Source of the DNA: Chryseobacterium sp. Leaf201
GTDB taxonomy: Bacteria; Bacteroidota; Bacteroidia; Flavobacteriales; Weeksellaceae
Direction of reading: 5' to 3'
DNA length: 64,000 nt
NCBI RefSeq assembly: GCF_001421435.1
Contig: NZ_LMKA01000134.1
Location: 27,408 to 91,407, forward strand
Shown: positions 44,449-53,156 of the stretch, in pieces
Layout: each line of letters opens with the position of its first letter
How positions within the stretch are numbered: position 1 is the stretch's first letter
Program-made: the position numbers and the translations under genes
The notes under the pieces: generated by a model
Database searches by the model: none
The model's input: the letters and a program-made list of their open reading frames with translations, nothing else
Told to the model about the DNA's origin: nothing

Positions 44449-44865
44449 CTACAAAACCTCCCTCTTCAACACCTCAATCTGCTTTCCAATAAACCCTTCC
44501 TTATCCTTCTTCACCTCCTCCAAAATCATCGACTGGCTTTCAGGAATAACCGAATATTTTTCTGCCCAGAGATTAATTTCAATCAGCAGAGGCATCAGGT
44601 CTATCCCTTTTTCGGTGAGTTTGTACAGGACTTTAACTTTGCTTTCGGGATGCTCCTGTTTGGTGATGATGCCGTTCTGTTCCAGCATCAGAAGGCGGGA
44701 TGCCAGGATATTGGTCGCTATTTTTTCGTCGGATTTCAGGAAATCCCCGTAGGTACACTGTTTAGAAAACATCAGGTCTCTTACAATCAGCAGAGACCAT
44801 TTGTCTCCCCATACGTCTAGTGAACTGCTGATCGGGCAGTCTGATCTCTTTTTTGAAGTTGACAT
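44449..44865 (-). CDS. HxlR family transcriptional regulator
   Basis: The 138-residue protein has the HxlR winged helix with the early SDCPISSSLDVWGDKWSLLIV motif (quoted as region 7-30), one conserved cysteine (Cys10) suited to sensing electrophiles or quinones, and the ILASRLLMLEQNGII recognition segment. It is divergent from an old yellow enzyme gene, with paired dyads over that promoter. Some family members (YodB, QorR) sense quinones in this way. Confidence 0.93.
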   Translation of the reverse strand: MSTSKKRSDCPISSSLDVWGDKWSLLIVRDLMFSKQCTYGDFLKSDEKIATNILASRLLMLEQNGIITKQEHPESKVKVLYKLTEKGIDLMPLLIEINLWAEKYSVIPESQSMILEEVKKDKEGFIGKQIEVLKREVL

Positions 44866-44894
44866 AAAAATAAATTTAAATAATTAAAAATAAA

Positions 44895-44913
44895 TACTTG
44901 CATTTTGAAAGTA
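44895..44913 (+). promoter_or_regulatory. HxlR operator candidate O1
   Basis: TACTTGCATTTTGAAAGTA, an inverted repeat TACTTnCA / TGnAAGTA that covers the -33 TTG of the old-yellow-enzyme promoter. Confidence 0.65.
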
Positions 44914-44927
44914 ATTGTATAGATTTG
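44898..44927 (+). promoter_or_regulatory. Promoter of the OYE-SDR-MDR cluster
   Basis: TTG at 44898-44900 and TAGATTTG at 44920-44927, 19 bases apart. Confidence 0.7.
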
Positions 44928-44946
44928 TACTTGCAAAACGCAAGCA
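44928..44946 (+). promoter_or_regulatory. HxlR operator candidate O2
   Basis: TACTTGCAAAACGCAAGCA, a second dyad starting with the same TACTTGCA, placed right after the -7 box over the transcription start. Its centre is 33 bases from O1's. Confidence 0.65.
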
Positions 44947-44973
44947 AATTTAATCAATTAAATGTTAAGTACA

Positions 44974-46065
44974 ATGGAAAACTTACTTTTTGATCATTAC
45001 AAAAACAATAACCTGGATCTCAATAACCGTATCGTCATGGCGCCGCTTACCCGAAGCCGTTCAGACAATCCCGAGCATAAAGCCACCGAAATCACGGCCA
45101 GATATTATCAGCAGAGAGCAACAGCAGGATTGATGATCACAGAAGGCACGGTCATCAGCCCGGAAGCAGTAGGTGTTGTCAATGTTCCCGGAATCTATTC
45201 CCCGGCACAGATTGATGGCTGGAAACTGACCACAGAAGCTGTTCACAAAGAGGGCGGGAAAATATTCGTACAGCTTTGGCACACAGGAGCCTATTCGCAT
45301 CCGGATTTACACGACGGAAAAAAACCGTTGGCTCCGTCTGATGTCAATCCTCAACAGCAGGTTTTTACGGCAAAAGGATTTCAGCCATCACAGGAACCTC
45401 AGCCGATGACTGCGGAAGATATCAAAAGAACGGTAAACGATTTCAAACAGGCTGCACTCAATGCTTTTGAAGCCGGTTTTGACGGGGTAGAGCTTCACGG
45501 TGCCAACGGATATCTGCTGCAGCAGTTTTTCAGTAAAAACAGCAATCTGCGAACCGATGAATACGGCGGTTCCGTAGAAAACAGGGCGAGAATTCTTTTC
45601 GAAATTCTGGATGCGATAAAAGAAGTGGCCGACATCAGAAAAGTTGGGATCCGTTTTAACCCTTCACTCAACGGCATCATGGGAATCCTGGTGGATGATG
45701 AAACCATTGAACTGTATAATTATATCGTCAGCCGCCTCAACGATTATGATTTGGCATACATTCACCTGATTGAGCCTTTTACCGATGTTTCAGACAACGC
45801 TCATGCCGTACAGGAGGTGGCAAAACATTTCCGTAAAATTTATAAAGGAACCATAATCATTAATCGGGGTTTCACCAAAGAAACAGCTGCGAAAGTGTTG
45901 CAGGACGGCGATGCCGATCTGGTTTCTTTCGGAGTTCCGTTCATCGCCAATCCGGATCTCGTAGAACGTTTCAGAACAGACGCACCGCTTAACCAGCCGG
46001 ATGAGGCAACATTTTATACCCCGGGTGAAAAAGGATATACCGATTATCCGGCGCTGAACAATTAA
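44974..46065 (+). CDS. Alkene reductase, old yellow enzyme family
   Basis: This FMN enzyme reduces activated C=C bonds (enones, quinone-like compounds) with NAD(P)H. From the ATG at 44974 the protein has 363 residues with MAPLTRSR (near residue 20), QLWHTG, HGANGYLLQQFFSKNSN and RTDEYGGSVENRARI motifs and a C-terminal phosphate-binding segment (GDADLVSFGVPFIANPDL). An upstream ATG at 44962 adds four residues and is also possible. It is the first gene under the HxlR-type promoter and is followed by two SDR genes and an MDR gene. Confidence 0.92.
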   Translation: MENLLFDHYKNNNLDLNNRIVMAPLTRSRSDNPEHKATEITARYYQQRATAGLMITEGTVISPEAVGVVNVPGIYSPAQIDGWKLTTEAVHKEGGKIFVQLWHTGAYSHPDLHDGKKPLAPSDVNPQQQVFTAKGFQPSQEPQPMTAEDIKRTVNDFKQAALNAFEAGFDGVELHGANGYLLQQFFSKNSNLRTDEYGGSVENRARILFEILDAIKEVADIRKVGIRFNPSLNGIMGILVDDETIELYNYIVSRLNDYDLAYIHLIEPFTDVSDNAHAVQEVAKHFRKIYKGTIIINRGFTKETAAKVLQDGDADLVSFGVPFIANPDLVERFRTDAPLNQPDEATFYTPGEKGYTDYPALNN

Positions 46066-46072
46066 AATTATT

Positions 46073-46142
46073 TGGGCGAACGGCCGGGCTTTCCGCTGTA
46101 TCTTTTGTTTCACAAAAGGATGCCGCTGCAATCCCTGTCGCA
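46073..46142. repeat. Intergenic palindromic repeat (flavobacterial type)
   Basis: A GC-rich element with GGGCTTTCCGCTGTATC on the left and GGATGCCGCTGCAATCC on the right, around a central hairpin ATCTTTTGT / ACAAAAGGAT with a TTC loop. I recall closely similar elements between flavobacterial genes. It is GC-rich against AT-rich surroundings and lies in the middle of an apparent operon. Confidence 0.65.
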
Positions 46143-46184
46143 AGACCACAATTATATCAACATTTAACATTTAAACAAAAAAAA

Positions 46185-46889
46185 ATGAAAACAACAGGAA
46201 ATACAGTATTCATCAGCGGCGGAAGTGCGGGAATTGGCTTAGCCATCGCAAAGAAGCTTCATGCAGCAGGCAATAACATCATTATCAACGGAAGAAACGA
46301 AGAACGCCTTCACCATGCTTTAAAAGAACTTGACGGCGCCGTAGGGATTCAGGGCGATCTTTCCGTAGAAGCAGACCGGTTCCGGATTGCAGAAGAACTG
46401 AAAATCAACCATCCCGAACTGAATATAATCATCAATAATGCAGGAGCAGCATTCGCCTATCTGTTAAACGAAACGCAGAATGCCCATGAAAAAGCCGCTG
46501 TTGAAATGAATACCAATTACTTCAGCATCATTCATTTTACAGAGCTTTTACTGCCGTACCTGCTGCAAAAAGCAGAAGCCGCCGTAATTAATATTTCTTC
46601 CATATCCGTTTTCGGAAGCCATAAAATGTTGCCGACCTACGGAGCCACTAAAGCCGCCCTGCACAGTTACACGGTTGCTTTGAGGCAGACATATGAGGAA
46701 CAGGAAAATGTACAGGTTTACGAAGTATATCCGCCATTGGTAAATACAGAATTTTCTGCAGAAATTGGTGGTGCCAACGGAATCCCGCCTTCTGAAGTTG
46801 CCGACGAACTGTTAATTGCATTAGAGAAAAATCAGTTTGATGTTCCGGTAGGGGATTCAAAACAGTTTTTTACAAAAGAACCGGCCTAA
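46185..46889 (+). CDS. SDR family oxidoreductase (DltE-like)
   Basis: The 234-residue short-chain dehydrogenase has the nucleotide motif GGSAGIGLA (about 11-19), NNAGAA near residue 85, an active-site serine in INISSISVF and the YxxxK pair in YGATKAAL. It is a classical NAD(P)-dependent oxidoreductase; the substrate is unknown. It follows the old yellow enzyme gene after a repeat and belongs to the HxlR-associated reductase cluster. Confidence 0.9.
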   Translation: MKTTGNTVFISGGSAGIGLAIAKKLHAAGNNIIINGRNEERLHHALKELDGAVGIQGDLSVEADRFRIAEELKINHPELNIIINNAGAAFAYLLNETQNAHEKAAVEMNTNYFSIIHFTELLLPYLLQKAEAAVINISSISVFGSHKMLPTYGATKAALHSYTVALRQTYEEQENVQVYEVYPPLVNTEFSAEIGGANGIPPSEVADELLIALEKNQFDVPVGDSKQFFTKEPA

Positions 46890-46975
46890 CCTGGCATTTA
46901 ATATCATTCTTTGTCAGAAGCTGTTTATTTATATTATCTTTCTGATGAAGTGTTTCTACACTTAATTAATCAATC

Positions 46976-47740
46976 ATGGAATTAAAAGGGAAAACAATTC
47001 TCATCACCGGCGGAGCTTCCGGTATCGGTCTCGAAGCCGCAAAACAGTTTCTGGAAATCGGAGCCAAAGTTATTATAACAGGGCGGAATCAGGATAAGCT
47101 GGATAAAGCGAAAAAGCTGTATCCTGAATTAACAGCAATAAAAAGTGATTTAGCCAGTCCTGGCGATGCTGACATTCTTTACGACATAATAAAAGAGTTG
47201 GGAGGGATAGATATTCTCTACAACAACGCGGGCGTATTGGTTCCGCCGTCCAATTTAGGTATGGCAGACAACAAGCATGAGGAAGGTGCAGCCTACGAAA
47301 TGGACGTTAATTATCTCGGTGTTATAAGAATTAACAATATTTTTATGGATATGCTGAAATCAAAAAAGGAAGCCGCCATAATCAATACAACATCCATCTT
47401 AAGTATGGTTCCTTCTTTGATTGAAGCGACTTATTCATCTTCAAAAGTTGCACTTGCCTTTTATACTATATCACTCCGTGAACATTTAAGGATTATAGGA
47501 AGCAGTTTAAAAATATTCGAATTAATCCCGCCATTGGTCGCTACAGAAATGACGACAGAACGGAATGATAAGAAAATAACTTCCGAAGAGATGGCAAAAG
47601 GTCTTATCCGCGGATTACAGAAAGATAAGTATACCATCCGTGTGGGAGACGCAAAAATATTTGATCCAATCCGAAGATTTTTCCCAAAACTTGCCTTTAA
47701 GATTATAAACCCGAAAAAGGCAGATCAATTTTTAATATAA
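46976..47740 (+). CDS. SDR family oxidoreductase
   Basis: The 254-residue short-chain dehydrogenase has GGASGIGLEAA (about 12-22), NNAGVL, an active-site serine in NTTSILS and YSSSK. It is related to, but clearly different from, the preceding SDR. The gene after it, an MDR, starts nine bases beyond its stop, so they are co-transcribed. Confidence 0.9.
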   Translation: MELKGKTILITGGASGIGLEAAKQFLEIGAKVIITGRNQDKLDKAKKLYPELTAIKSDLASPGDADILYDIIKELGGIDILYNNAGVLVPPSNLGMADNKHEEGAAYEMDVNYLGVIRINNIFMDMLKSKKEAAIINTTSILSMVPSLIEATYSSSKVALAFYTISLREHLRIIGSSLKIFELIPPLVATEMTTERNDKKITSEEMAKGLIRGLQKDKYTIRVGDAKIFDPIRRFFPKLAFKIINPKKADQFLI

Positions 47741-47749
47741 AACCAGAAT

Positions 47750-48751
47750 ATGAAAGCATTCAGCATCAGCCGTTACAAAAAAGACAGTCCGCTCGAACAG
47801 GCAAACCTTCCCGAACCGGTTATAAAAGACCATGACGTTTTAATTGAAATTCATGCCGCAAGCGTCAATCTTTTGGATTCAAAAATAAAGAGCGGTGAAT
47901 TTAAACTGATTGTACCGTACAAACTGCCGCTGGTCTTAGGCCACGATGTTGCCGGTATTGTTGTAAAAGCCGGAGCGAAGGTGAAAAACTTTAAAGTGGG
48001 TGATGAAATTTATTCAAGGCCGGCAGATTTTCAGATCGGTACTTTTGCCGAGTTTATTGCGATACATGAAAAAGATGTTGCTTTGAAACCTAAAAACCTT
48101 TCGATGGAAGAAGCGGCTTCAATTCCGTTGGTCGGCTTAACGGCATGGCAGGTATTGGTTGAGAAATCAAAGGTACAGAAAGGGCAGAAAGTATTTATTC
48201 AGGCAGGATCCGGCGGGGTAGGGACCTTTGCCATTCAGCTGGCGAAACATTTGGGAGCAACCGTGGCAACTACAGCCAGTGAAAAAAGTTTTGATTTTTT
48301 AAAAAGCCTCGGTGCAGATATTTTGATCGATTATAAAAAACAGGATTTCGAAGATGTTTTAATTGATTATGATGTAGTGCTAAACAGCCAGGACAATAAA
48401 ACACTCGAAAAATCTTTTGATGTGGTAAAGCCCGGAGGAAAAGTTATTTCAATTTCCGGTCCGCCCACACCTACATTCGCGGAAGAGCAAAAATTACCCT
48501 GGTATGTAAAACTGGCGACCATCTTTTTAAGCAGTAAAATCAGAAGAATTGCTAAAAAACAAAATATCAGTTATTCTTTTCTGTTTATGAAAGCTAACGG
48601 AGCACAACTCACAGAAATCACCGGACTGATTGAAGCCGGAAAAATAAAACCGGTTATCGATAGAGTTTTCTCTTTCAATCAAACCAATGATGCATTGACT
48701 TATGTTGAAAGCGGCAGGGCTAAAGGAAAAGTAGTGATAAAAATGAAATAG
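47750..48751 (+). CDS. NADP-dependent MDR family oxidoreductase (quinone reductase type)
   Basis: The 333-residue protein has the MDR N-terminal domain (PLVLGHDVAGIVVKAGAKV, region 61-80) and the Rossmann motif AGSGGVGTFAIQLAKHLGA (about 153-171). The zinc ligands of classical alcohol dehydrogenases are absent, so it is of the zinc-free quinone/enone reductase type. It ends the HxlR-associated cluster. Confidence 0.9.
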   Translation: MKAFSISRYKKDSPLEQANLPEPVIKDHDVLIEIHAASVNLLDSKIKSGEFKLIVPYKLPLVLGHDVAGIVVKAGAKVKNFKVGDEIYSRPADFQIGTFAEFIAIHEKDVALKPKNLSMEEAASIPLVGLTAWQVLVEKSKVQKGQKVFIQAGSGGVGTFAIQLAKHLGATVATTASEKSFDFLKSLGADILIDYKKQDFEDVLIDYDVVLNSQDNKTLEKSFDVVKPGGKVISISGPPTPTFAEEQKLPWYVKLATIFLSSKIRRIAKKQNISYSFLFMKANGAQLTEITGLIEAGKIKPVIDRVFSFNQTNDALTYVESGRAKGKVVIKMK

Positions 48752-48770
48752 GAGTTGAAATATTATAAAA

Positions 48771-49322
48771 CTATTTACTCTTGTTAATATAAATAATTTC
48801 AGGATTTTTACCGTCGAGATCTCTTTTTGATCTGCCAAATAAGCCAACTTCAAGATCATTAGCTGATGTATTTTGCATTTCGGAAGGTGAAACATATGTG
48901 TACATTCCATATCCATGACCTGCAACAATCCAACCTTCAGTCTTTGTTAAATGAATGGTGTTAAAATCTCCTGCAGGGCCACCCGCGAAGACTGGTCCAA
49001 ATTCTTTCATCATAGCAATTGCTTCATCTTCAATATTTTTTACTTTCGTAATGTCATCAAAAATGATATAGGTACCGTTTCTAAAAAGCACCCAATCTTT
49101 AAATTTAGGATTTATGGCCAATTTTATATTTTCAATAAGTTCTTGATCAGTCATTTTATTTTTGAAAATTTTATTTGGGTGGGCATTTCTTAAAGTGTCA
49201 TGAACAGCTCTATTAAGCTGTATTTGATTAGGATTTGAGCCAAGATTAACTATTTTATTACTTTCTTTGCGGTTACAGGAAAATAACGAAATTAACATCA
49301 GACCGATATAGATATTTTTCAT
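48771..49322 (-). CDS. Hypothetical lipoprotein
   Basis: The 183-residue protein has a lipoprotein signal with a lipobox ending in LFSC (Cys16). The mature part has a GPVFAGGPAGDFNTIHLTKT segment (gly-rich) and aromatic-rich GWIVAGHGYGMYTYV. No family is recognised. It is a single gene, convergent with the MDR gene, and is AT-rich. Confidence 0.75.
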   Translation of the reverse strand: MKNIYIGLMLISLFSCNRKESNKIVNLGSNPNQIQLNRAVHDTLRNAHPNKIFKNKMTDQELIENIKLAINPKFKDWVLFRNGTYIIFDDITKVKNIEDEAIAMMKEFGPVFAGGPAGDFNTIHLTKTEGWIVAGHGYGMYTYVSPSEMQNTSANDLEVGLFGRSKRDLDGKNPEIIYINKSK

Positions 49323-49489
49323 TTTATAGTTTGCAAATGTACGTTCTACTCAATAAGAAATTATTTAGCTTAAAATTGAATATTAAGCTTACTAATGAAT
49401 ACAGAATCAGGGCAATCATAGCCATGATTGATTTTAATAAGAGTTTTTATTATCTGTTTTCCCAAAAACAAAACTTTGATAAGCTTACT

Positions 49490-50068
49490 TTATTCAGACC
49501 TTTGGTAAATATGGGTAAGCTTGGAATTTTTAATAAAATCTTCAACAGACGTATTTTTATTGCTGTTTTTAGAAGTGAGTTCAAAATAATAGGCCATCAT
49601 ATTCGGAAATTTCGGGTCGTTACATAGCACTTTGAATCGCTTCACCGAAGGGTCGGAGCTTAAAAATACCAGTTCAGAAGCATTGCTTAATCTGATATTG
49701 TTCACTTCAAAAGCATCTTTCCAGTTTTTCTGCAGTTTGGCGAACCTTTTCTGTGTCCGGTCGCTGTCTTCATTTTCAAATTTATCAATCTGGTAATCGG
49801 TCAGCAGCTGAGGATAAACCAATCCCTCCTGCAACAGTAATTTGATGATTTTGTCTGATCCGTTATAAAAAATAATTTTGTTGTCGAAAAGAACCTGGCT
49901 GTTGCTAGCCGTGATCTTTCCTGCAAATTTTTTATAATTTTTCTTTTTATAATCATTTTTAAAATGTTCGGTAACAGCTTTGTCTTTCGGCCCTGCTTTT
50001 TCCGTTTTCTGTGCAAAAACAGGAATTGACAGGAGCAGTGAAAGGCTTATAGTATATAAAAATTTCAT
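49490..50068 (-). CDS. Secreted hypothetical protein
   Basis: The 192-residue protein has a signal peptide (to about residue 19, ending VFAQ) and a lysine-rich mature part with no recognised motif. It starts 32 bases after the NudK-like gene, the same spacing as between the other genes of this leftward group, so it is probably the last gene of that operon. Confidence 0.75.
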   Translation of the reverse strand: MKFLYTISLSLLLSIPVFAQKTEKAGPKDKAVTEHFKNDYKKKNYKKFAGKITASNSQVLFDNKIIFYNGSDKIIKLLLQEGLVYPQLLTDYQIDKFENEDSDRTQKRFAKLQKNWKDAFEVNNIRLSNASELVFLSSDPSVKRFKVLCNDPKFPNMMAYYFELTSKNSNKNTSVEDFIKNSKLTHIYQRSE

Positions 50069-50100
50069 AGTTTTCGATTCAAATTTATTTATTCCTGATT

Positions 50101-50682
50101 TTACAAAACGTTTTTAAGCCTCAGATATTGCAGCAGCATAATCGTTTTTGCATCTTTTATTTCCCCGGAATCAATCATTTTCAGGGTTTCCTCAAACAGA
50201 AGTTCCAGCACTTCAATATTTTCCCCTTCATCATCAAGCCCGCCGCCGTCTGTAATTTTCATTTCCGTTGAATATTCCGCAATAAAAAAATGGAGGATTT
50301 CCGTTACGGAACCCGGCGACATATAGGCTTCGAATATTTTTTCAATGTGTGAAATCTTATATCCTGTTTCTTCTTCCGTTTCCCTTCTGATGCAGTCTTC
50401 GGGGTTGTCGTTATCCAATAATCCTGCGCAGGCTTCAATCATCATTCCGGTCGGATTTCCATTGATATAGGTCGGTAATCTGAACTGGCGTGTTAAGATT
50501 ACTGTGCCGGCAGCCTTGCTGTATAATAAAATAACCGCTCCGTTTCCACGGTCATAGGCTTCACGGCTTTGCTGTTCTTCCGTTCCGTCTTTTTTCCGGA
50601 TATTAAAGGTTACTTTTTTCAGCGTGTACCAGTTGTCTGATAAGATCTCGGTTTTTTCAATATGTACGTTGGTATCTTGCAT
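50101..50682 (-). CDS. nudK: NUDIX hydrolase, NudK-like (GDP-mannose / ADP-ribose type)
   Basis: The 193-residue protein has the Nudix box [22 protein letters not shown] near residues 87-108 (key residues G, E, RETEEE, G), which binds the metal for diphosphate hydrolysis, and a preceding beta-strand with [13 protein letters not shown] as in NudK. The family hydrolyses GDP-mannose or nucleotide sugars; the exact substrate is uncertain. It sits between a TIGR01777 gene and a secreted unknown. Confidence 0.9.
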   Translation of the reverse strand: MQDTNVHIEKTEILSDNWYTLKKVTFNIRKKDGTEEQQSREAYDRGNGAVILLYSKAAGTVILTRQFRLPTYINGNPTGMMIEACAGLLDNDNPEDCIRRETEEETGYKISHIEKIFEAYMSPGSVTEILHFFIAEYSTEMKITDGGGLDDEGENIEVLELLFEETLKMIDSGEIKDAKTIMLLQYLRLKNVL

Positions 50683-50714
50683 AGATTTACAATCTGTGTT
50701 GGGTTAATTGATGT

Positions 50715-51623
50715 TTAATTGTTTTTTAATAAATCTTCCAGAGCCCTTTTTAAATCAGGAAATTCAAATTGGAAACCTGCTTTCAGGATTTTTCCGGAAG
50801 ATGCTCTGGAACCTTTCAGCACTGCATCAGACAGTTCACCGAATACCAGTCTTAACACAAAGGTCGGAACATTCGGCATGAATAAAGGTTTTTTCAGTAC
50901 CTGTGCAATTTTTTCCGTAAGGTCTTTATTGGTAGCGTGTTCGGGTTCTACGGCATTAAAGGCCCCGTTCATTTCGGGATTCTTTAAGGCAAATTCATAC
51001 ATGGCGCAGATATCTTTAATATGGATCCACGGCATGTACTGTTTTCCGTTTCCCAACGGTGAGCCGATTCCCATTTTAATCGTCGGAAGCATTTTCTTTA
51101 AAGCCCCGTCTTTTTCAGACAGAACAACAGCAGTTCTTAATTTAACCACCCGTTCTGCAAGCTGCTGTTCTTTAAATTGATCAGCTGCTTTCTCCCACTG
51201 CACCACAACTTCGCTTAAAAAATCATTTCCCGGACCGTCTTCTTCCGTAAATATTTTCTCTGTTGTTTCTGTTCCGTAATAGTTAATTCCGGATGCTGAA
51301 ATAAATGATTTAAGCTTAATGTTTTTTTGTTTCAAAGACTGCAGGATCAGGCCGGCAGAATCGATACGGCTGGAGATCAGTTCTTTTTTTCGTTCATCAG
51401 TCCATCTTTTTTCAGAAATATTGGCTCCTGCCAGATGAATAACATGCGAAACCCCTTCCAGAGCTTTTTCATCAATGGTTCCTTTGGTCAGATCCCATTC
51501 AAACTCATGGTCATGCTTCTTTTTCCGGGTCAGGAACCGTACGGTATACTTGTTTTCAATCTGCTTAGAAAGTTCGCGTGCAATCAGCCCGCCGGCTCCG
51601 GTAATCAGGACAATTTCCTTCAT
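50715..51623 (-). CDS. TIGR01777 family NAD-dependent epimerase (YfcH-like)
   Basis: The 302-residue protein has the extended-SDR N-terminal GAGGLIARELSKQI (about 9-22), a VIHLAGANISEKRWT motif and a C-terminal DUF1731 domain (about 245-302, FVLRLVFGELSDAVLKGSRA). The family's substrate is unknown. It belongs to the leftward operon HPP - zinc ribbon - TIGR01777 - NudK. Confidence 0.92.
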   Translation of the reverse strand: MKEIVLITGAGGLIARELSKQIENKYTVRFLTRKKKHDHEFEWDLTKGTIDEKALEGVSHVIHLAGANISEKRWTDERKKELISSRIDSAGLILQSLKQKNIKLKSFISASGINYYGTETTEKIFTEEDGPGNDFLSEVVVQWEKAADQFKEQQLAERVVKLRTAVVLSEKDGALKKMLPTIKMGIGSPLGNGKQYMPWIHIKDICAMYEFALKNPEMNGAFNAVEPEHATNKDLTEKIAQVLKKPLFMPNVPTFVLRLVFGELSDAVLKGSRASSGKILKAGFQFEFPDLKRALEDLLKNN

Positions 51624-51655
51624 ATAAATTAAATCAGTTGGTTTAAGATAGGTTT

Positions 51656-52000
51656 TTATGACTGTTTTTTTACAATCAGTATAAAATCTTCATCCAGAAG
51701 TTTATAGCCGTAGTCATAGATAAATTTATATTCAGAGCCGTTTTTATAAACCTTAAGATTAGTGAAGTACTCAAAATCAAAACCCAAGCCATCAAGCTTT
51801 GCTTTCGTCACCTTCGTTTTCCCGTCAGTATTCACTTCGGTAAGGATCCTGTAATTCCTGCGCAGCTTGTTATTGACATTCCGCATCAGGTTGCTGGAGT
51901 CTTTATTCTGCTTATTGTTGTAGGCATTCCGGCAGGCATCGTTGCAGAATTTTTTGTCTGACCTTCCGATAATTTTTTCGCCGCATTCGAGACAGTTCAT
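51656..52000 (-). CDS. Zinc-ribbon conserved hypothetical protein
   Basis: The 114-residue protein has an N-terminal zinc site with CLEC and CNDAC cysteines (Cys3, Cys6, Cys18, Cys22) typical of DUF2116-like small zinc ribbons, then a helical and beta-rich C-terminal part with no known function. It follows the HPP gene after four bases and is tied to that operon. Confidence 0.8.
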   Translation of the reverse strand: MNCLECGEKIIGRSDKKFCNDACRNAYNNKQNKDSSNLMRNVNNKLRRNYRILTEVNTDGKTKVTKAKLDGLGFDFEYFTNLKVYKNGSEYKFIYDYGYKLLDEDFILIVKKQS

Positions 52001-52004
52001 CTTT

Positions 52005-52607
52005 TTATTTTTTCATTTTGTGTGTATGTGCGTGTTTTATTTTAAGTGATTTCCTGAATACGGAATGGACAGGATATCTTCTGTTGGATGTAATATTATT
52101 GAAAAACAGCGCAACAATTAAAAGAATGATACAGCCTGTAAGCACAGGGGACAGCACATACCAATATCCCAGTTCAGGAATTTTGCCTGTAGAGCTTACT
52201 GCAATTAAAGCCGTTGCACCGCCTGGCGGATGCAGTGTTTTGGTGTACTGCATGAGGACAATGGAAAAAGCAACGGCCAGCGGTGCAGAAAGCCAGATGA
52301 TGTCCGGAATGAACTTATAAACCGTTACACCAACCAGTGCAGAAATTACATGTCCGCCCACTAAGTTTCTGGGCTGTGCCAGCGGGCTCTGGATGGCTCC
52401 GTAAATCAATACACTGGATGCTCCGAAAGAACCGATCAGGAAAATATTTTCCGTTGCAGACAACGTATGGGACTGAATAAAAGCAATGATCCCGATTCCG
52501 AAGAACGCTCCCAGAAAGGACCAGAAATGTTCTTTATAATCTACCAGCGTTTCCCGGTAAATCACATATTTTGAAACCCTGAATGTTCTTTTTATCGTCT
52601 TCCTCAT
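52005..52607 (-). CDS. HPP family membrane protein
   Basis: The 200-residue protein has four membrane helices and the HPPGGATALIAV motif that names the family (about 126-137). Some members are nitrite transporters of the chloroplast envelope type; the bacterial role is unsettled. It is the first gene of the leftward operon, with the zinc-ribbon gene starting four bases after it. Confidence 0.9.
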   Translation of the reverse strand: MRKTIKRTFRVSKYVIYRETLVDYKEHFWSFLGAFFGIGIIAFIQSHTLSATENIFLIGSFGASSVLIYGAIQSPLAQPRNLVGGHVISALVGVTVYKFIPDIIWLSAPLAVAFSIVLMQYTKTLHPPGGATALIAVSSTGKIPELGYWYVLSPVLTGCIILLIVALFFNNITSNRRYPVHSVFRKSLKIKHAHTHKMKK

Positions 52608-52806
52608 ACCATCAAAGATACATAATTATCCGTTTACAAACGGATGAGTTTTCATTAGTGAAGAATTATTCGTTTTCAAACGACTACAAACGGATTTAAA
52701 TAATTTTCTACCGACTCAGCCCTGTGTTTTCCCCAACCTTTGTCCCAGAGATTTGAGAAAACAGTGAACGTCTCTCATCTGAATATTAACATTAAAAATT
52801 AAAGTT

Positions 52807-53139
52807 ATGTCACTAAGAAACAAAGTAACATTAGTAGGTTACACAGGAAAAGAAGTTGAAATGATCAGCTTTGAAAATGGAAATGTAAAAGCAGCCGTGT
52901 CTCTGGCTACAAGCGATTATTACACCAATGCAAAAGGTGATAAGGTGGAAGAAACCCAATGGCACAGTCTCGTTGCTTTCGGGAAGGCCGCAGAGATCTT
53001 TCAGAAATATGTTACCAAAGGGAAGGAAATTGCGGTGGAAGGTAAGCTTAGCTACAGGTCTTATGATGATAAAGACGGTATAAAAAGGTATATCACAGAG
53101 ATAAAAGTAGATGAAATCCTGCTTTTGGGAGGTAAATAA
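52807..53139 (+). CDS. ssb: Single-stranded DNA-binding protein without acidic tail
   Basis: The 110-residue protein is an OB-fold SSB (NKVTLVGYTGKEVEMISFENG, then WHSLVAFGKAAEIFQKYVTKG) but stops at LLGGK right after the fold. The usual flexible linker and acidic tip DDDIPF, which recruits RecQ, PriA and others, are absent. It is therefore a secondary SSB; a full-length one should exist elsewhere. An orphan HRDC gene follows 17 bases later. Confidence 0.92.
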   Translation: MSLRNKVTLVGYTGKEVEMISFENGNVKAAVSLATSDYYTNAKGDKVEETQWHSLVAFGKAAEIFQKYVTKGKEIAVEGKLSYRSYDDKDGIKRYITEIKVDEILLLGGK

Positions 53140-53156
53140 CGTAAAATACTAAAATC

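Noticed and set aside
49331..49627. 98-codon open frame on the plus strand
   Set aside because: It overlaps the end of a secreted protein gene on the other strand and reads as random hydrophobic/lysine-rich sequence.
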